Assembly: GCA_018241225.1 (NCBI GenBank)
Contig: JAFEEG010000042.1
Location: forward strand, 82,497 to 146,496
Reading direction: 5' to 3'
Source of the DNA: Pseudomonadota bacterium
Lineage (GTDB): Bacteria > Pseudomonadota > Gammaproteobacteria > Burkholderiales > Burkholderiaceae_C
DNA: 64,000 nucleotides
The translations under genes were made by a program, and so were the position numbers. The notes below the pieces were generated by a model, which ran no database searches, had not been told where the DNA came from, and saw nothing but the letters and a program-made list of their open reading frames with translations. This document shows, piece by piece, positions 17,706 through 28,172 of this stretch (position 1 is the first letter of the stretch; every line of letters starts with the position of its first letter).

Positions 17706-17722
17706 GAGGTTTCTTCCTTGCT

Positions 17723-18154
17723 CTACAGATTGATGTTCGGCGCGCGTTCGTCGCCGATCTCTCGCCAGGCCGACGCGATGTTCTCGAGCAGGCCGTCGGC
17801 CTCGTCCAGCGCAGCAACGTCGTTGCGCAGGTTGGCCTGCAGCAGGCGCTGCACGATGTAGACATACAGCGCGCCCAGGTTGGCCACCAGGCTGGCGCCC
17901 TGCGCACCCGCCGCCTGTGCATCCAGGCTGGCACGCAAGCCGTTGTCCACGATGTTGATGGCCTTGGCGATGGCATTGCCCTTGGCCTGCACCTCGCCGC
18001 TGGCCATGTGGTGGCGCGCCATGCCGATGGCGGTCTTGGCGCCATCGAAAAGCATCACGATCAACTGGTGCGGCGAGGCGCTTGCGGCCTGCGACTCGAT
18101 GCCGACACGCGCATAGGCGCCGGCGCCGGTTCGATAGGTGTGGTGCGTGTACAT
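17723..18154 (-). CDS. fliS: Flagellin export chaperone FliS
   Basis: FliS binds the C-terminus of newly made flagellin and prevents premature assembly. The product has 143 residues. Its N-terminal part is diagnostic: YRTGAGAYARVGIESQAASA, then SPHQLIVMLFDGAKTAIGMARHHM, the family helix. AIAKAINIVDNGLRASLD is also typical. It lies 40 bp after fliD and 17 bp before fliT, all on the minus strand. Confidence 0.97.
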   Translation of the reverse strand: MYTHHTYRTGAGAYARVGIESQAASASPHQLIVMLFDGAKTAIGMARHHMASGEVQAKGNAIAKAINIVDNGLRASLDAQAAGAQGASLVANLGALYVYIVQRLLQANLRNDVAALDEADGLLENIASAWREIGDERAPNINL

Positions 18155-18194
18155 CGCGTATGAACCTTCGGGGTTGTTGTTGCTGCGGCGGCTG

Positions 18195-19649
18195 CTACTT
18201 GCTGCTGGAGGTGCCGTTCATCGCCTCGAACTGCTGCTTCAGGTAGCTCAAGGTGCTGTTCATGCTGCTCATCGTCACGTCCAGCTGCGTGAACTGCGCG
18301 CGGTAGCGGGCCACCGTGGCGTCCACGCGGGTCTGCATGGCGTCGTACTGCTCGTCCAGCTTCTTGATGGTCTTGGTCACACCGTCGGATGCCGCCTGCA
18401 GGCTGCCGCCGGTCTTGGTGAGCGAATCGACCAGCGAGTCCAGCTGCTTGCCGTAGCCCGAGGTGCTGTCGCCGTTGCCGGCGAACAGCCTGCTCACGCC
18501 GGCCAGGTTGCTCTCCATCGCCTTGTCCAGCTTGGTGCTGTCCACCAGCAGCGTGCCGTCCTTCTGGAAGGCCACGCCGATTTCGTTGAGCACCTTCACG
18601 TCGTTGGTGCCGCCCGCCTGCGGCGAAGCCAGCACCTGGCGCACCCGGTTCATCAGGTTGCGCGTGGTCGAGTCGCCCATCAGCGCGGCACCGGTCTTGG
18701 TGTCGGCGTCGTAGGCGGTCAGGCTCTTGGCGGTGCTTTGCAGCGCGTTGTAGGCCTTGACGAAATCGTTGATGGCCGTCTTCATCGAGGCCGTGTTGGC
18801 CTTCATCGACAAGCCCGTGGTGCCGGTCTGCACCAGCGTGAGCGTGGTGCCCTGGATGGCTTCCTTGACGGTGTTGGTGCCGCTGGTGATGGCAATGCCG
18901 TTCACGTTGAGCTTGGCGTTCTGCGCCGCCAGCGTCTGCTGCAGGTTCTGCGTGCCGGCCGGGTCGTTGCCCAGCATGTTCTGCAAGGCCGCATCGCCGT
19001 CGACCGAGATGCGCATGCTCGAGGCTTCGCCCGTTTCCTTGGAAACAAGCACCAGGCGAAAGGGCGTGCCGCTGCCGTCGTTGACGATGCTGGCGGTCAC
19101 GCCCGCATCGGCGGCGTTGATCGCATCGCGAATACCCGTGAGCGTGTTGTTGCTCGAGTCGATGGTGATCGACTTGGCCGCCCGCGACGCATCCGCCGAA
19201 AAGCTGGCGCCGCCGTAGGTGCCGGTGACCGGGTCCAGCGTGCCACCGCTGATGGTGCCGAAGTCGATCGTGACCTTGCCACTACCGATGGCCGTCGTCG
19301 ACGAGGCCTGGCCCTTGGCAATCATCGATTGCGACTGCGCCAGTTGCGACACGGTGATGTTGTAGTTGCCGGCCGAGCTCGGGTCGGTGGACGAAGCAGC
19401 CAGGATGCCGCTGACTGTGGGCGTGCCGGTCACGGCCTGGAACAGCGCCGGGTCGCCCAGCTTCTTGGCCGCGGACTGCAGCGATTCGAGCGCGCTTTGC
19501 ACCTGGCCGTAGGCCGACAGCTTGCTCGTGTAGCTCTTGGCCTTGGCCTCCAGCGCCACCAGCGGCTGGCTTTCGGCCGTCTGCAACTGCGTGAGCAGGC
19601 TGCTCAGGTCGAGGTTGGCGCCAACGCCCAGGCTGCTGATGGTCGACAT
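18195..19649 (-). CDS. fliD: Flagellar filament cap protein FliD
   Basis: FliD forms the pentameric cap that guides flagellin insertion at the filament tip. The product has 484 residues, usual for the family. The N-terminal D0 region is SLGVGANLDLSSLLTQLQ. The variable middle is rich in Thr/Ser/Ala, and the C-terminal coiled region includes SSMNSTLSYLKQQFEAMN. It is the head of fliD-fliS-fliT-(FliK-like)-(FlhB tail), 43 bp downstream of flaG. Confidence 0.97.
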   Translation of the reverse strand: MSTISSLGVGANLDLSSLLTQLQTAESQPLVALEAKAKSYTSKLSAYGQVQSALESLQSAAKKLGDPALFQAVTGTPTVSGILAASSTDPSSAGNYNITVSQLAQSQSMIAKGQASSTTAIGSGKVTIDFGTISGGTLDPVTGTYGGASFSADASRAAKSITIDSSNNTLTGIRDAINAADAGVTASIVNDGSGTPFRLVLVSKETGEASSMRISVDGDAALQNMLGNDPAGTQNLQQTLAAQNAKLNVNGIAITSGTNTVKEAIQGTTLTLVQTGTTGLSMKANTASMKTAINDFVKAYNALQSTAKSLTAYDADTKTGAALMGDSTTRNLMNRVRQVLASPQAGGTNDVKVLNEIGVAFQKDGTLLVDSTKLDKAMESNLAGVSRLFAGNGDSTSGYGKQLDSLVDSLTKTGGSLQAASDGVTKTIKKLDEQYDAMQTRVDATVARYRAQFTQLDVTMSSMNSTLSYLKQQFEAMNGTSSSK

Positions 19650-19692
19650 GTTCTTGTGTGTCCTTCTTTGGGTTTGTATGGAAGTGCGGCGT

Positions 19693-20043
19693 TCAGGCCT
19701 GTTCGCGCACCAGCAGGCCGGGCGCCTTGCCCATGACCTTGGCGATGCGCACCACTTCCTCGTTCGGAATCTGGCGAATCACCTCGCCGTTGGCCGCGTC
19801 GACCACCTTCACGATCAGCTTGTCGGTGTCCTTGTCCACCTCGAAGCGCAGGCTGATGGAGCGGCTTTGCAGCGAGGTGTTGATCTCGCGCACGGCCGTC
19901 TCGATCTGCGCGGGCGAGGCCTGCTCCACCTGCTGCGCCGGCGCGTCGATGCCGGTGGATGCAGCCGTGCCCGCGGCCTGGCCGGCACCGGCGTGCACCG
20001 GGGGGCTTTCTTTCGCGGCAATGGCTGGCAGGTTGTTGGACAT
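19693..20043 (-). CDS. flaG: Flagellar protein FlaG
   Basis: A 116-residue protein of the FlaG family, encoded next to flagellin in many polar flagellates and linked to filament length. The first 50 residues are a disordered Ala/Pro-rich tail. The conserved domain (about 55-116) contains LRFEVDKDTDKLIVKVVDAANGEVIRQIP, the family signature. The ATG at 20043 has AAGG eight bases upstream, favouring it over a GTG three codons earlier. It sits between fliC and fliD in the same direction. Confidence 0.92.
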   Translation of the reverse strand: MSNNLPAIAAKESPPVHAGAGQAAGTAASTGIDAPAQQVEQASPAQIETAVREINTSLQSRSISLRFEVDKDTDKLIVKVVDAANGEVIRQIPNEEVVRIAKVMGKAPGLLVREQA

Positions 20044-20113
20044 GGCTTGCACCTTGAGTGGAGGGTTCGCTGTGCTCTGGGGCCTCGGCCACTGCCGTGG
20101 CCCCAGGGGACAA

Positions 20114-20136
20114 CGCAGGCGGTATTGCCGCCTGCG
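20114..20136. terminator. Strong stem-loop after fliC
   Basis: CGCAGGCGG-TATTG-CCGCCTGCG is a perfect 9-bp stem with a 5-base loop, about 70 bp beyond the fliC stop. A second imperfect stem (GCCGGG...CCCGGC) lies between it and fliC. There is no T run, so it may act as transcript-end protection or a weak terminator limiting flaG read-through from the highly expressed fliC. Confidence 0.5.
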
Positions 20137-20208
20137 GCCGCCGGGACCATCCCTTTCGGGAGGCGCCCGGCAGTTCCTTTTTCCTTCTTGGGTTGGTTCG
20201 TCGAACGA

Positions 20209-21855
20209 TTAACGCAGGAGGGACAGCACGCCTTGCGTGGTCTGGTTGGCCTGGGCCAGCACCGAGGTACCGGCTTGCTGCAGGATCTGGGCGCGCGACA
20301 TGTTCGACACTTCGGTCGCGTAGTCGGCGTCTTCGATGCGCGAGCGCGAGGACGACAGGTTGTTGATCGTGGTGCCCAGGTTGGCGATCACCGAGTCGAA
20401 GCGGTTTTGCACCGCACCGAGGGAGCCGCGCAGGCTGTCGACCTTGGCCAGGGCCGCGTCGATGGCCTTGAGGGGGTCTTCGGTCTTGGCGCCCTTGCTG
20501 GTGGTGTCGGTCGTGAGCTTGCCGGCAGACACGTAGGCAGTGGCGCCCACTGCCGGGGCGTACTTGCCAGTTCCGGTGCCGCTAGCCACAGTCACCAAAC
20601 CGGTGTCAGCGTTGACCTGGTAGTTGGTGTCGTAGGTAGCAACGGTCGTGAAGTCACCCTTGTCATCAACAAACGTGTCGGTCGAAACGCCGGACGCGTT
20701 GAAGGTCATCGATGCGCTCAGCAGGCCGCTGTTCATCGTGATGCTACCGGCGGCCGTCTTGAAGTTGGCCTTCAGCGCGTCAGCGGCGATCGTGTCGGTG
20801 AAGGTCAGCTTGGTGCCGTCGCCGGAGTACTTCGTGCCACCGATCGTGACCGAGCTGCCAGCAGCGGTCGTGGCCTTATCCATCACATCCTTCAGCGTCG
20901 CCTGTGTTGCCGAGCCCGACGGATCGTTGGTGGACAGTTGGCCGGCGGCCGACATGTAAGCAGCCTGGCCGCCGATCGTCAGGTTGCCGCTCGCGTCAAC
21001 CTCGAACGAAGCCGCAGCGCCTCCCTTGTTGTCGTAGCTACCCGAGACAGTGCCCGAGGTCGGCTTGTACTTTGCGGCTTCCGTTGTCGTGCTGGCCACG
21101 GTCTGCGTGAAGCTGAAGCTCTTCGAGGCCGCGTCGTACGTGTAGGTCTTGGCGGCCGAGGTGACGGTATCGCCGCTCTTGAGCGCTGCGAACGCCTGGT
21201 CGGCGGTCACAGCGGCGTTGTTCGTGGTGACCTTGTAGACGCCCGAACCTGCAGCGGTTTCCGTGCCGCCTGCAGCAACCAGATTCGTAACAGTGGCGGT
21301 CTTGTTCTGCGACACGCCAGCGCCGTTCACGTTGAAGCCATCCAGACCCAGGGTCTTGGCGCTGATTTCCTTCAGGTCGATGTCGATGGTCTGGCCATCG
21401 TTCGCACCGACTTGCACCGTCAGCTTGCCAGCGTCAGCCGACAGAACCTTCACGCCGTTGAACTGCGTCTGCTCCGACACGCGGTTGATTTCGTCCAGGC
21501 GCTGGCCGATTTCAGCCTGGATCGAATCCAGGTCGCTTTGCGAGTTCGTGCCGTTGGCCGACTGCACCGACAGTTCGCGGATGCGCTGCAGGTTGTTGTT
21601 GACTTCGGTCAGCGCGCCTTCGGTCGTCTGGGCGATCGAGATGCCGTCGTTGGCGTTGCGGGAAGCTTGCGTCAGGCCCTTGATGTTGGCGGTGAAGCGG
21701 TTGGCGATGGCCTGGCCGGCGGCGTCATCCTTGGCGCTGTTGATGCGCATGCCGGACGACAGACGCTCGATAGCCGTGTTCAAGGCCGACTGCGACTTGT
21801 TCAGGTTGTTCTGCGTGAGCAGAGAGAGACTGTTGGTGTTGATGACTTGCGCCAT
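20209..21855 (-). CDS. fliC: Flagellin FliC
   Basis: The filament subunit, 548 residues. The conserved N-terminal D0/D1 part ([61 protein letters not shown]) covers about residues 1-170. The conserved C-terminal part ([57 protein letters not shown]) covers about 470-548. The middle is a Thr/Ser/Ala-rich variable region exposed on the filament surface. It is preceded by AGGAG and a near-perfect sigma-28 promoter. It is the only flagellin gene in the window. Confidence 0.98.
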   Translation of the reverse strand: MAQVINTNSLSLLTQNNLNKSQSALNTAIERLSSGMRINSAKDDAAGQAIANRFTANIKGLTQASRNANDGISIAQTTEGALTEVNNNLQRIRELSVQSANGTNSQSDLDSIQAEIGQRLDEINRVSEQTQFNGVKVLSADAGKLTVQVGANDGQTIDIDLKEISAKTLGLDGFNVNGAGVSQNKTATVTNLVAAGGTETAAGSGVYKVTTNNAAVTADQAFAALKSGDTVTSAAKTYTYDAASKSFSFTQTVASTTTEAAKYKPTSGTVSGSYDNKGGAAASFEVDASGNLTIGGQAAYMSAAGQLSTNDPSGSATQATLKDVMDKATTAAGSSVTIGGTKYSGDGTKLTFTDTIAADALKANFKTAAGSITMNSGLLSASMTFNASGVSTDTFVDDKGDFTTVATYDTNYQVNADTGLVTVASGTGTGKYAPAVGATAYVSAGKLTTDTTSKGAKTEDPLKAIDAALAKVDSLRGSLGAVQNRFDSVIANLGTTINNLSSSRSRIEDADYATEVSNMSRAQILQQAGTSVLAQANQTTQGVLSLLR

Positions 21856-21953
21856 GCTCGACTCCTGTTGACTACTAAGGTTGGTTACTCCGGCCTGGGG
21901 CCGTAACGCTGGACCTTCCTCCCACCGTGGGACTCAAGCCATCGTTGATTGGG

Positions 21954-21980
21954 TTATCGGCAAGGGCCTTCAAAGCTTTA
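21954..21980 (-). promoter_or_regulatory. Sigma-28 promoter of fliC
   Basis: On the minus strand: TAAAGCTT, 11 bases, GCCGATAA. This matches the flagellar sigma-28 consensus (TAAAGTTT-N11-GCCGATAA) at all but one position with exact spacing. It lies about 100 bp upstream of the fliC ATG, giving a long 5' leader. Confidence 0.92.
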
Positions 21981-22048
21981 GGCCCTTCCTTCAAAATTTC
22001 TGCGCATGCCGAAGAACCCGGAGCAAGCAACACAAGCCATCACTCCAA

Positions 22049-22378
22049 TCAGGCGGGCAGGCTCATCACTTCCTGATATGCGGCCACCAGGCGATTGCGC
22101 ACCTGCAGCCCGGTCTGGAAGGCCACGTTGGCCTTCTGCAGGTCGACCATCACGTCGTTCAGCGCGACACCAGCCTTGCCCAGTTCAAACGACTCGGCCT
22201 TGCCGTAGGCCTCCTGCTGCATGCCGTTGATGCGGCTGATGGTGCGCTGCAGTTCGCCGGCAAAACCACCGGCCTGAGTACTTTCTGCCGCATCGCTAGC
22301 GCGCGAGGTGGCAAAGCCGGTCTGGAGTGCGGTCGTGCGCATCTGCTGCAGCACGGACTCGATGGCCGCAATGGACAT
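22049..22378 (-). CDS. fliE: Basal-body protein FliE
   Basis: FliE joins the MS ring to the proximal rod and is the first rod-type export substrate. The 109-residue protein ends in the conserved segment GVALNDVMVDLQKANVAFQTGLQVRNRLV and YQEVMSLPA. It is transcribed away from fliF, with 327 bp between the two starts, the usual divergent arrangement. A 7-bp stem-loop (22403-22420, GAAG loop) lies in its leader, 24 bp before the ATG. Confidence 0.96.
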   Translation of the reverse strand: MSIAAIESVLQQMRTTALQTGFATSRASDAAESTQAGGFAGELQRTISRINGMQQEAYGKAESFELGKAGVALNDVMVDLQKANVAFQTGLQVRNRLVAAYQEVMSLPA

Positions 22379-22705
22379 GTGGAAAGCCTTTCTTGTGTGG
22401 ATCGCTCGGGAAGCCGAGCGCAGCTACTGACTGGTAATGCAAAAGCGCACGCATGCACGCCCGCGTCCTTGAAGCGTAGTGGCGCACCTGCATTTCGCAT
22501 GGGGCCAACTGAGGGGAAAAGCCGGGGCTGTTCAGGCAATGGATTGACCCGGGTGCTGCCGAGAATCCATCGCACACAGCAAGCCGCCTGGTGACAGCAC
22601 CCGGCTCATTGGACTTGGCATGAACTCTCATCCAGAACGACGATTTCCCAACATCCGCGCGGCAGCCGCCTGCGTGGAAGCCATTCACGTCATGAGCTTC
22701 GCCGA
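22379..22705. other. Divergent control region fliE/fliF
   Basis: A 327-bp non-coding region between the oppositely transcribed fliE and fliF. It holds a perfect stem-loop CGCTCGG-GAAG-CCGAGCG (22403-22420) in the fliE leader. I see no sigma-28 or sigma-54 match, which fits class II genes activated by FlhDC. The FlhDC site itself is too loosely defined to mark by eye. Confidence 0.5.
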
Positions 22706-24481
22706 ATGAGCGCCGCCACCACCGCCGCGCCGGTGCCCGCGATGCCCACGGGCGGCATGCCCGCCGCCGCCATGCAGACCGCCCTGCCCTTCGTCGAGCG
22801 CCTGCGCACCCAGCCCAAGCTGCCGTTCATCCTCGGCGGTGCCGCGCTGGTGGCCGCTGCGGCTGCCTTCGTGCTGTGGAGCCGCGCGCCCGACTACAAG
22901 GTGCTGTATGCCAACGTGACCGAACGCGACGGCGGCGCCATCATCGCGTCGCTCTCGCAGATGAACGTGCCCTACAAGTTTGCCGAGGGCAGCGGCGCCA
23001 TCCTCGTGCCCGGCGAGAAGGTGCCCGAGCTTCGCCTCAAGCTTGCCCAGCAAGGCCTGCCCAAGGGCGGCGGCGTGGGCTTCGAGCTGATGGACAACCA
23101 GAAGTTCGGCACCAGCCAGTTCACCGAGCAGGTCAATTACCAGCGCGCGCTCGAAGGCGAGTTGGTGCGCTCCATCGAATCCATCGGCACGGTGGAAGCG
23201 GCGCGCGTGCACCTGGCGCTTCCCAAGCCGTCGCTGTTCGTGCGCGACCAGAAGAAGCCCTCGGCCTCGGTGGTGCTCACGCTGCAGCGCGGGCGCAGCA
23301 TCGACGAAGGCCAGGTGAGCGCCATCGTGCACATGATCTCCAGCAGCGTGCCCGACCTGGACCCCAAGAGCGTGACCGTGGTGGACCAGCGCGGCAACCT
23401 GCTGTCGGCCGCCAACAGCGGCGCGCGCGGGCTGGACGTGAGCCAGCTGAAGTTCACGCAGGAGATCGAGCAGACCTACGTGCGCCGCATCGAATCGATC
23501 CTGCAGCCCATCCTGGGTGCGGGCAACGTGCATGCGCAGGTGGCGGCCGACATTGACTTCGCGGTGGTGGAACACACCGACGAGAAGTTCCGCCCCAACA
23601 GCGACCCCAACAACAAGGCGGTGCGAAGCCAGCAGTCCAGCGAGTCGGCCCAGCAAGGTGGCACGCCGCCCGGTGGCGTGCCCGGCGCGTTGTCGAACCA
23701 GCCGCCGACCAACCCCAGCGCCCCCATCACCACGCCCGGCGCAGCGCCCAACGGCGCGCCCGCCAATGGGCAGCAGGCTCGCCCCGGTGCGCCCGGCGCC
23801 GCCCCTGCCGCGCCGGCCGCGGCCACGGCCACCGCATCCAGCGGCCCGAGCAACTCGCGCAAGGACGTCACCACCAACTACGAGCTGGACCGCAGCATCC
23901 GCCACGTGCAGCAAGGCGCAGGCGGCGTCAAGCGCCTGTCGGTGGCGGTGGTGGTGAACAACCGCGACACCGCGCCCGCGGGTGGCAAGCCGGCATCGCA
24001 GGCGCTCACCGCCGCCGAGCTGGACCAGATCCGCAACCTGGTGAAGGAGGCCATGGGCTTCAGCCAGGAGCGCGGCGACTCGCTCAACGTGGTCAACAGC
24101 CCGTTTGCGCAGGAGCGCGAGCCGGTACCGGTCGAGCTGCCGCTGTGGAAGGACCCGCAAGCGATCGAGCTGGGCAAGAGCATCGGCCTGTACGCGGCGA
24201 TGGCGATTGCAGCGCTGGTGATCTGGCTGTCCGTGCTGCGCCCCCGCGCACGCCGCCAAAAGCAGCAGCAACTCGCCCTGCAGCAGCAGTCAGCGGTTGC
24301 AGGCCTGCCGCCGGCCGACCCGAGCGCGCTGGAGGAAGAACAGGCGACTGCCCGCGAGAACCTTCGCCTGCGCGAAGCCGAACGCCAGCGCGCCGACCTC
24401 GAATACGCGCAGCAACTGGCCACGAACGACCCGCGCCTGGTGGCCGCACTGGTCAAGCATTGGATGAACGCGAATGAATGA
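22706..24481 (+). CDS. fliF: MS-ring protein FliF
   Basis: FliF builds the membrane-embedded MS ring on which the flagellum assembles. The product has 591 residues with two membrane segments: near 35-55 (KLPFILGGAALVAAAAAFVL) and near 490-512 (IGLYAAMAIAALVIWLSVL). Between them lies the periplasmic ring-building region (YKVLYANVTERDGGAIIASL, EQVNYQRALEGEL). A Pro/Ala/Gly-rich insert lies at about 310-385. The C-terminal tail binds FliG. It is the first gene of fliFGHIJKLMNOPQR and overlaps fliG by 8 bp. Confidence 0.98.
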   Translation: MSAATTAAPVPAMPTGGMPAAAMQTALPFVERLRTQPKLPFILGGAALVAAAAAFVLWSRAPDYKVLYANVTERDGGAIIASLSQMNVPYKFAEGSGAILVPGEKVPELRLKLAQQGLPKGGGVGFELMDNQKFGTSQFTEQVNYQRALEGELVRSIESIGTVEAARVHLALPKPSLFVRDQKKPSASVVLTLQRGRSIDEGQVSAIVHMISSSVPDLDPKSVTVVDQRGNLLSAANSGARGLDVSQLKFTQEIEQTYVRRIESILQPILGAGNVHAQVAADIDFAVVEHTDEKFRPNSDPNNKAVRSQQSSESAQQGGTPPGGVPGALSNQPPTNPSAPITTPGAAPNGAPANGQQARPGAPGAAPAAPAAATATASSGPSNSRKDVTTNYELDRSIRHVQQGAGGVKRLSVAVVVNNRDTAPAGGKPASQALTAAELDQIRNLVKEAMGFSQERGDSLNVVNSPFAQEREPVPVELPLWKDPQAIELGKSIGLYAAMAIAALVIWLSVLRPRARRQKQQQLALQQQSAVAGLPPADPSALEEEQATARENLRLREAERQRADLEYAQQLATNDPRLVAALVKHWMNANE

Positions 24482-25469
24482 TTCCGGAAACCGCAAGGCC
24501 GCCATCCTGTTGATGGCGCTGGGCGAAGACCTCGCCGCCTCCACGCTGTCGAAGATGTCGACGCAGCAGGTGCAAGCCGTGGGCGTGGCCATGTCCAAGC
24601 TCAGCCATGTGTCCAACGACGAGCTGGCCGAGGTGCTGGCCGAGTTCCGCGCCGAGACCGAACAGCTGTCTGCCCTGCACCTGGGCTCGGGCAACTACAT
24701 CCGCGCGGTGCTGCAGAAGGCACTGGGCGACGAGCGCGCCAGCAACCTGCTGGAGGACATCCTGCAGCCCGAGGCGCCGCGCGGCGGCATCGAGCGCCTG
24801 AACGAACTGGAAGCCGGCGAAGTGGCCGAGCTCATCCGCGACGAGCATCCGCAGATCCTGGCCACGCTGCTGGTGCACCTGGACCGCAGCAAGGCCTCCG
24901 AAGTGCTGGAGAAACTGCCGGCGCGCCTGCGCCACGACGTGATCGTGCGCGTGGCCACCTTCGGCGGCGTGCAGCCGGCCGCGTTGGCCGAGCTGACGGA
25001 CGTGCTCAGCGACATGCTCTCGGGCGAAGGCCTCAAGCGCAGCCGCCTGGGCGGCGTGCGCACCGCGGCCGAGATCGTCAACCTGATGGGCACCACGCAG
25101 GAACAGGAAGCCATTGCCCATGTGCGGGCCCAGGACGAAGCCCTGGCGCAGCGCATCGTGGACGAGATGTTCGTCTTCGAGAACCTGCTGGGCCTGGACG
25201 ACCGCGGCATCCAGCGCGTGCTCAAGGACATCGAGGCCGAGTCCCTCATCATCGCGCTCAAGGGCGCGCCGCAGGAGCTGCGCGACAAGTTCCTCAACAA
25301 CATGTCGCAGCGCGCGGCCGAGACCCTGCGCGAAGACATGGAAATGCGCGGACCTGTGCGCGTGTCGCAGGTCGAGGCCGAGCAGAAGTCCATCCTGCAG
25401 GTGGTGCGCCGCCTGGCAGACACGGGCGAAGTCGTGATTGCGGCTCCGGGCACCGATGACTTCATCTAA
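24474..25469 (+). CDS. fliG: Flagellar switch protein FliG
   Basis: FliG is the rotor protein that contacts the stator and reverses rotation. It has 331 residues. The N-terminal domain ([20 protein letters not shown]) binds FliF. The middle domain carries the conserved [14 protein letters not shown]. The C-terminal domain contains the torque helix with charged residues ([20 protein letters not shown]). The start overlaps the fliF end by 8 bp. The end overlaps fliH by 14 bp, so the operon is tightly coupled. Confidence 0.98.
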   Translation: MNDSGNRKAAILLMALGEDLAASTLSKMSTQQVQAVGVAMSKLSHVSNDELAEVLAEFRAETEQLSALHLGSGNYIRAVLQKALGDERASNLLEDILQPEAPRGGIERLNELEAGEVAELIRDEHPQILATLLVHLDRSKASEVLEKLPARLRHDVIVRVATFGGVQPAALAELTDVLSDMLSGEGLKRSRLGGVRTAAEIVNLMGTTQEQEAIAHVRAQDEALAQRIVDEMFVFENLLGLDDRGIQRVLKDIEAESLIIALKGAPQELRDKFLNNMSQRAAETLREDMEMRGPVRVSQVEAEQKSILQVVRRLADTGEVVIAAPGTDDFI

Positions 25470-26259
25470 GCGCTCCTTCGCCGCCTCGTACGCGCCGCTC
25501 GGGCAGCGCGCCGCTGCCGCCACCGTGGCCGCTTCGCACGACGAGCGGCCCGCACCCGTCGAGTCCGCCTGGCAGCGCTGGGAAATGCAGTCGCTGGGCG
25601 CGCCCAGCCGCCGCCCCAGCCCCACTGCTCGCACACCGCACGATGCCAAGACCGCCGCGCCGCCGCGCACGCCGCCCGGCCCGACGCTGGAAGACAAGCT
25701 GCTGGCTCGCCTGCGCGTCGACGCGCGTGCCATGGGCGAGGCCGAGGGCCGCCGCCAGGGCTGGACCCAGGGCCACGCCGAAGGCCTGGAAGCCGGCCGC
25801 ACCGAGGGCCGCGCCGAAGGCATGGCGCTGGCCACCGCCCATGCCGAGCAGCTTCGTACCCTCGCCCAGAGCCTGCCGGCCGCGTTGGCGAGTGCCGAGC
25901 GCGAGCTGTCTTCCTCTCTCATTTCGCTGGCGCTGGATGTGGCGCGCCAGGTCATCCACCACAGCCTGGAGGCAGAGCCCGCCTGGATCGTGCCGCTGGT
26001 GCAGCAGATGCTCAACACCAAGCCCGCGCTGCAGGGCGAACCGCGCCTGCTGCTGCACACCGACGACGTGGCGCTGGTGCGCAGCAGCCTGGGCAGTGCG
26101 CTGCAGGAAGCGGGCTGGCAGGTGCGCGTGGACGACAGCATCTCGCGCGGCGGCTGCCGCGTGCAGTGCGCCGGCAGCGAGATCGATGCCACGCTGGAAA
26201 CGCGCTGGGAGCGCGTCACCGCCGCCCTGGGCGGCGACACCGGAGCCATCCATGGTTGA
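25456..26259 (+). CDS. fliH: Flagellar export stator protein FliH
   Basis: FliH regulates the export ATPase FliI and links it to the C ring. The product has 267 residues. The first 85 are basic and disordered. Glycine-repeat helices follow ([20 protein letters not shown]), the GxxxG-type pattern typical of FliH. The C-terminal domain (about 150-267) resembles the V-type ATPase peripheral stalk. I chose the ATG at 25456 inside the end of fliG. The 3' end overlaps fliI by 8 bp. Confidence 0.94.
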   Translation: MTSSKRSFAASYAPLGQRAAAATVAASHDERPAPVESAWQRWEMQSLGAPSRRPSPTARTPHDAKTAAPPRTPPGPTLEDKLLARLRVDARAMGEAEGRRQGWTQGHAEGLEAGRTEGRAEGMALATAHAEQLRTLAQSLPAALASAERELSSSLISLALDVARQVIHHSLEAEPAWIVPLVQQMLNTKPALQGEPRLLLHTDDVALVRSSLGSALQEAGWQVRVDDSISRGGCRVQCAGSEIDATLETRWERVTAALGGDTGAIHG

Positions 26260-27688
26260 AGACACGGTGCAGCCCGCCCCTGCCAACGTGCACCTGCAAT
26301 CCTGGCAAAGGGCGCTGTCGCAAGCGGGCCAGGAGGCCGGCCGGCGCGTGCCGACCAGCATCTCGGGCCGCCTCACCCGCGCCGTGGGCCTGGTGCTGGA
26401 AGCGGTGGGCCTACAGCTGCCCGTGGGTAGCGACTGCCTCATCGAGCTGCCGCCCGGCTACCCGCAGCGGCATGCCGAAGCCGAGGTGGTGGGCTTTGCC
26501 GGCGACCGGCTCTTCCTGATGCCGCAGACCGAGGTGGCGGGCCTGTTGCCCGGCGCCCGCGTGTTCGCCCGGCCCGGCGCTGCTTGCGCCTCCAGCGGGC
26601 GCGAAGGTGGCGTGCACACCAAGCGCCTGCCGGTGGGCCAGGCCATGCTCGGCCGCGTGGTCGACGCGGCAGGCCGCCCGCTGGACGGCCACGGCCCCAT
26701 CGTGGCCGACAAGCAGGTGACCCTGTCCGCCGCCCCCATCAACCCCTTGCAGCGCGCCCCCATCGATTCGGTGCTGGACGTGGGCGTGCGTGCCATCAAC
26801 GGCATGCTTACCGTGGGCCGCGGCCAGCGCATGGGCCTGTTCGCGGGCTCCGGCGTGGGCAAGAGCGTGCTGCTGGGCATGATGGCCCGCTACACCAGCG
26901 CCGAGATCATCGTGGTGGGCCTGATCGGCGAGCGCGGCCGCGAGGTGAAGGAGTTCATCGACCACACGCTGGGCGAGGAAGGCCTGGCGCGCTCGGTGGT
27001 GGTGGCCGCCCCGGCAGACAACTCGCCCCTGATGCGCCTGCAGGGCGCAGCCTATGCCACCTGCCTGGCCGAGTACTTTCGCGACCTGGGCAAGGACGTG
27101 CTGCTCATCATGGATTCGCTCACGCGCTATGCCATGGCGCAGCGCGAGATCGCGCTGGCCGTGGGCGAGCCGCCGGCCACCAAGGGCTATCCGCCTTCGG
27201 TGTTCGCCAAGCTGCCCGCGCTGGTGGAGCGCGCCGGCAACGGCGCGCGCGACGAGAACGGGCGCGGCGGCTCCATCACCGCCTTCTACACCGTGCTGTC
27301 GGAAGGCGACGACCAGCAGGACCCGATCGCCGATTCGGCGCGCGCCATCCTGGACGGCCACGTGGTGCTCTCGCGCAGCCTGGCCGAGGCCGGGCACTAC
27401 CCCGCCATCGACATCGAGGCCTCGATCAGCCGCGCCATGACGTCGCTCATCACGCCCGGGCAGTTCGACTCGGTGCGCAAGTTCAAGCAGATGCTCTCGC
27501 GCTACCAGCGCAACCGCGACCTGATCAGCGTGGGCGCCTATGCCGCCGGCCACGACCTGCAGCTGGACCAGGCCATTGCCCTGTATCCGCGCATGGAAGC
27601 CTACCTGCAGCAGGCCATGCACGAGCGCAGCGACTACGGGGACTCGGTGACCAACATGCAACGCATCTTCGAACCTCAAGGAGCCTGA
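26252..27688 (+). CDS. fliI: Flagellar export ATPase FliI
   Basis: FliI is the hexameric ATPase that helps unfold and release export substrates. The product has 478 residues. It has the Walker A motif [15 protein letters not shown], Walker B in [20 protein letters not shown], the conserved [12 protein letters not shown] and [20 protein letters not shown]. The ATG at 26252 overlaps fliH by 8 bp. A much longer upstream frame read through fliH is a frame shadow. Confidence 0.98.
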   Translation: MVEDTVQPAPANVHLQSWQRALSQAGQEAGRRVPTSISGRLTRAVGLVLEAVGLQLPVGSDCLIELPPGYPQRHAEAEVVGFAGDRLFLMPQTEVAGLLPGARVFARPGAACASSGREGGVHTKRLPVGQAMLGRVVDAAGRPLDGHGPIVADKQVTLSAAPINPLQRAPIDSVLDVGVRAINGMLTVGRGQRMGLFAGSGVGKSVLLGMMARYTSAEIIVVGLIGERGREVKEFIDHTLGEEGLARSVVVAAPADNSPLMRLQGAAYATCLAEYFRDLGKDVLLIMDSLTRYAMAQREIALAVGEPPATKGYPPSVFAKLPALVERAGNGARDENGRGGSITAFYTVLSEGDDQQDPIADSARAILDGHVVLSRSLAEAGHYPAIDIEASISRAMTSLITPGQFDSVRKFKQMLSRYQRNRDLISVGAYAAGHDLQLDQAIALYPRMEAYLQQAMHERSDYGDSVTNMQRIFEPQGA

Positions 27689-27693
27689 CAGCC

Positions 27694-28149
27694 ATGCCCC
27701 AGAAACTACCGCTGGACACGCTCATCGAGCTGGCGCGCGACAAGACCGACAACGCCGCGCGCCGCCTGGGCGCCCTGCAGAACGCGCAGCTGGACGCCAG
27801 GCAGAAGCTCGCACTGCTCACCCAGTACCGCCACGACTACCACGCGCAACTGCAGAAGCTGATGCAGCAGGGCGTGTCCAACTCGCAGTGGCTCAACTAC
27901 CAGGACTTCCTGGCCACGCTGGACGGCGCCATCTCGCAGCAGCGCTCCCTGGCGCAGCAGGCCGACTTGCGCCTGGAGCACGGGCGCAGCGAATGGCGGC
28001 AAAGCAAGCGCCGCCTCAACTCCTTCGACACCCTGGCCGAGCGCGCACAGCGCCAGGCCCAGCAGGCCCAAGCCAAGCGCGAGCAGCGCGACAGCGACGA
28101 GCGCGCGGCGCGCCAGTTCTTCGTGCGGCGCAGCGCGGCGGCTTCCTGA
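27694..28149 (+). CDS. fliJ: Flagellar export coiled-coil protein FliJ
   Basis: FliJ is the central stalk of the export ATPase complex and helps couple it to FlhA. It has 151 residues and is predicted to be almost entirely helical, with long charged coiled-coil stretches (RRLGALQNAQLDARQKLALL; AERAQRQAQQAQAKREQRDS). An AAGGAG ribosome site lies ahead of the ATG at 27694, 5 bp after fliI. Gln/Ala-rich composition is normal for the family. Confidence 0.94.
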   Translation: MPQKLPLDTLIELARDKTDNAARRLGALQNAQLDARQKLALLTQYRHDYHAQLQKLMQQGVSNSQWLNYQDFLATLDGAISQQRSLAQQADLRLEHGRSEWRQSKRRLNSFDTLAERAQRQAQQAQAKREQRDSDERAARQFFVRRSAAAS

Positions 28150-28172
28150 AACAAGGCACTTCCTTCGACACC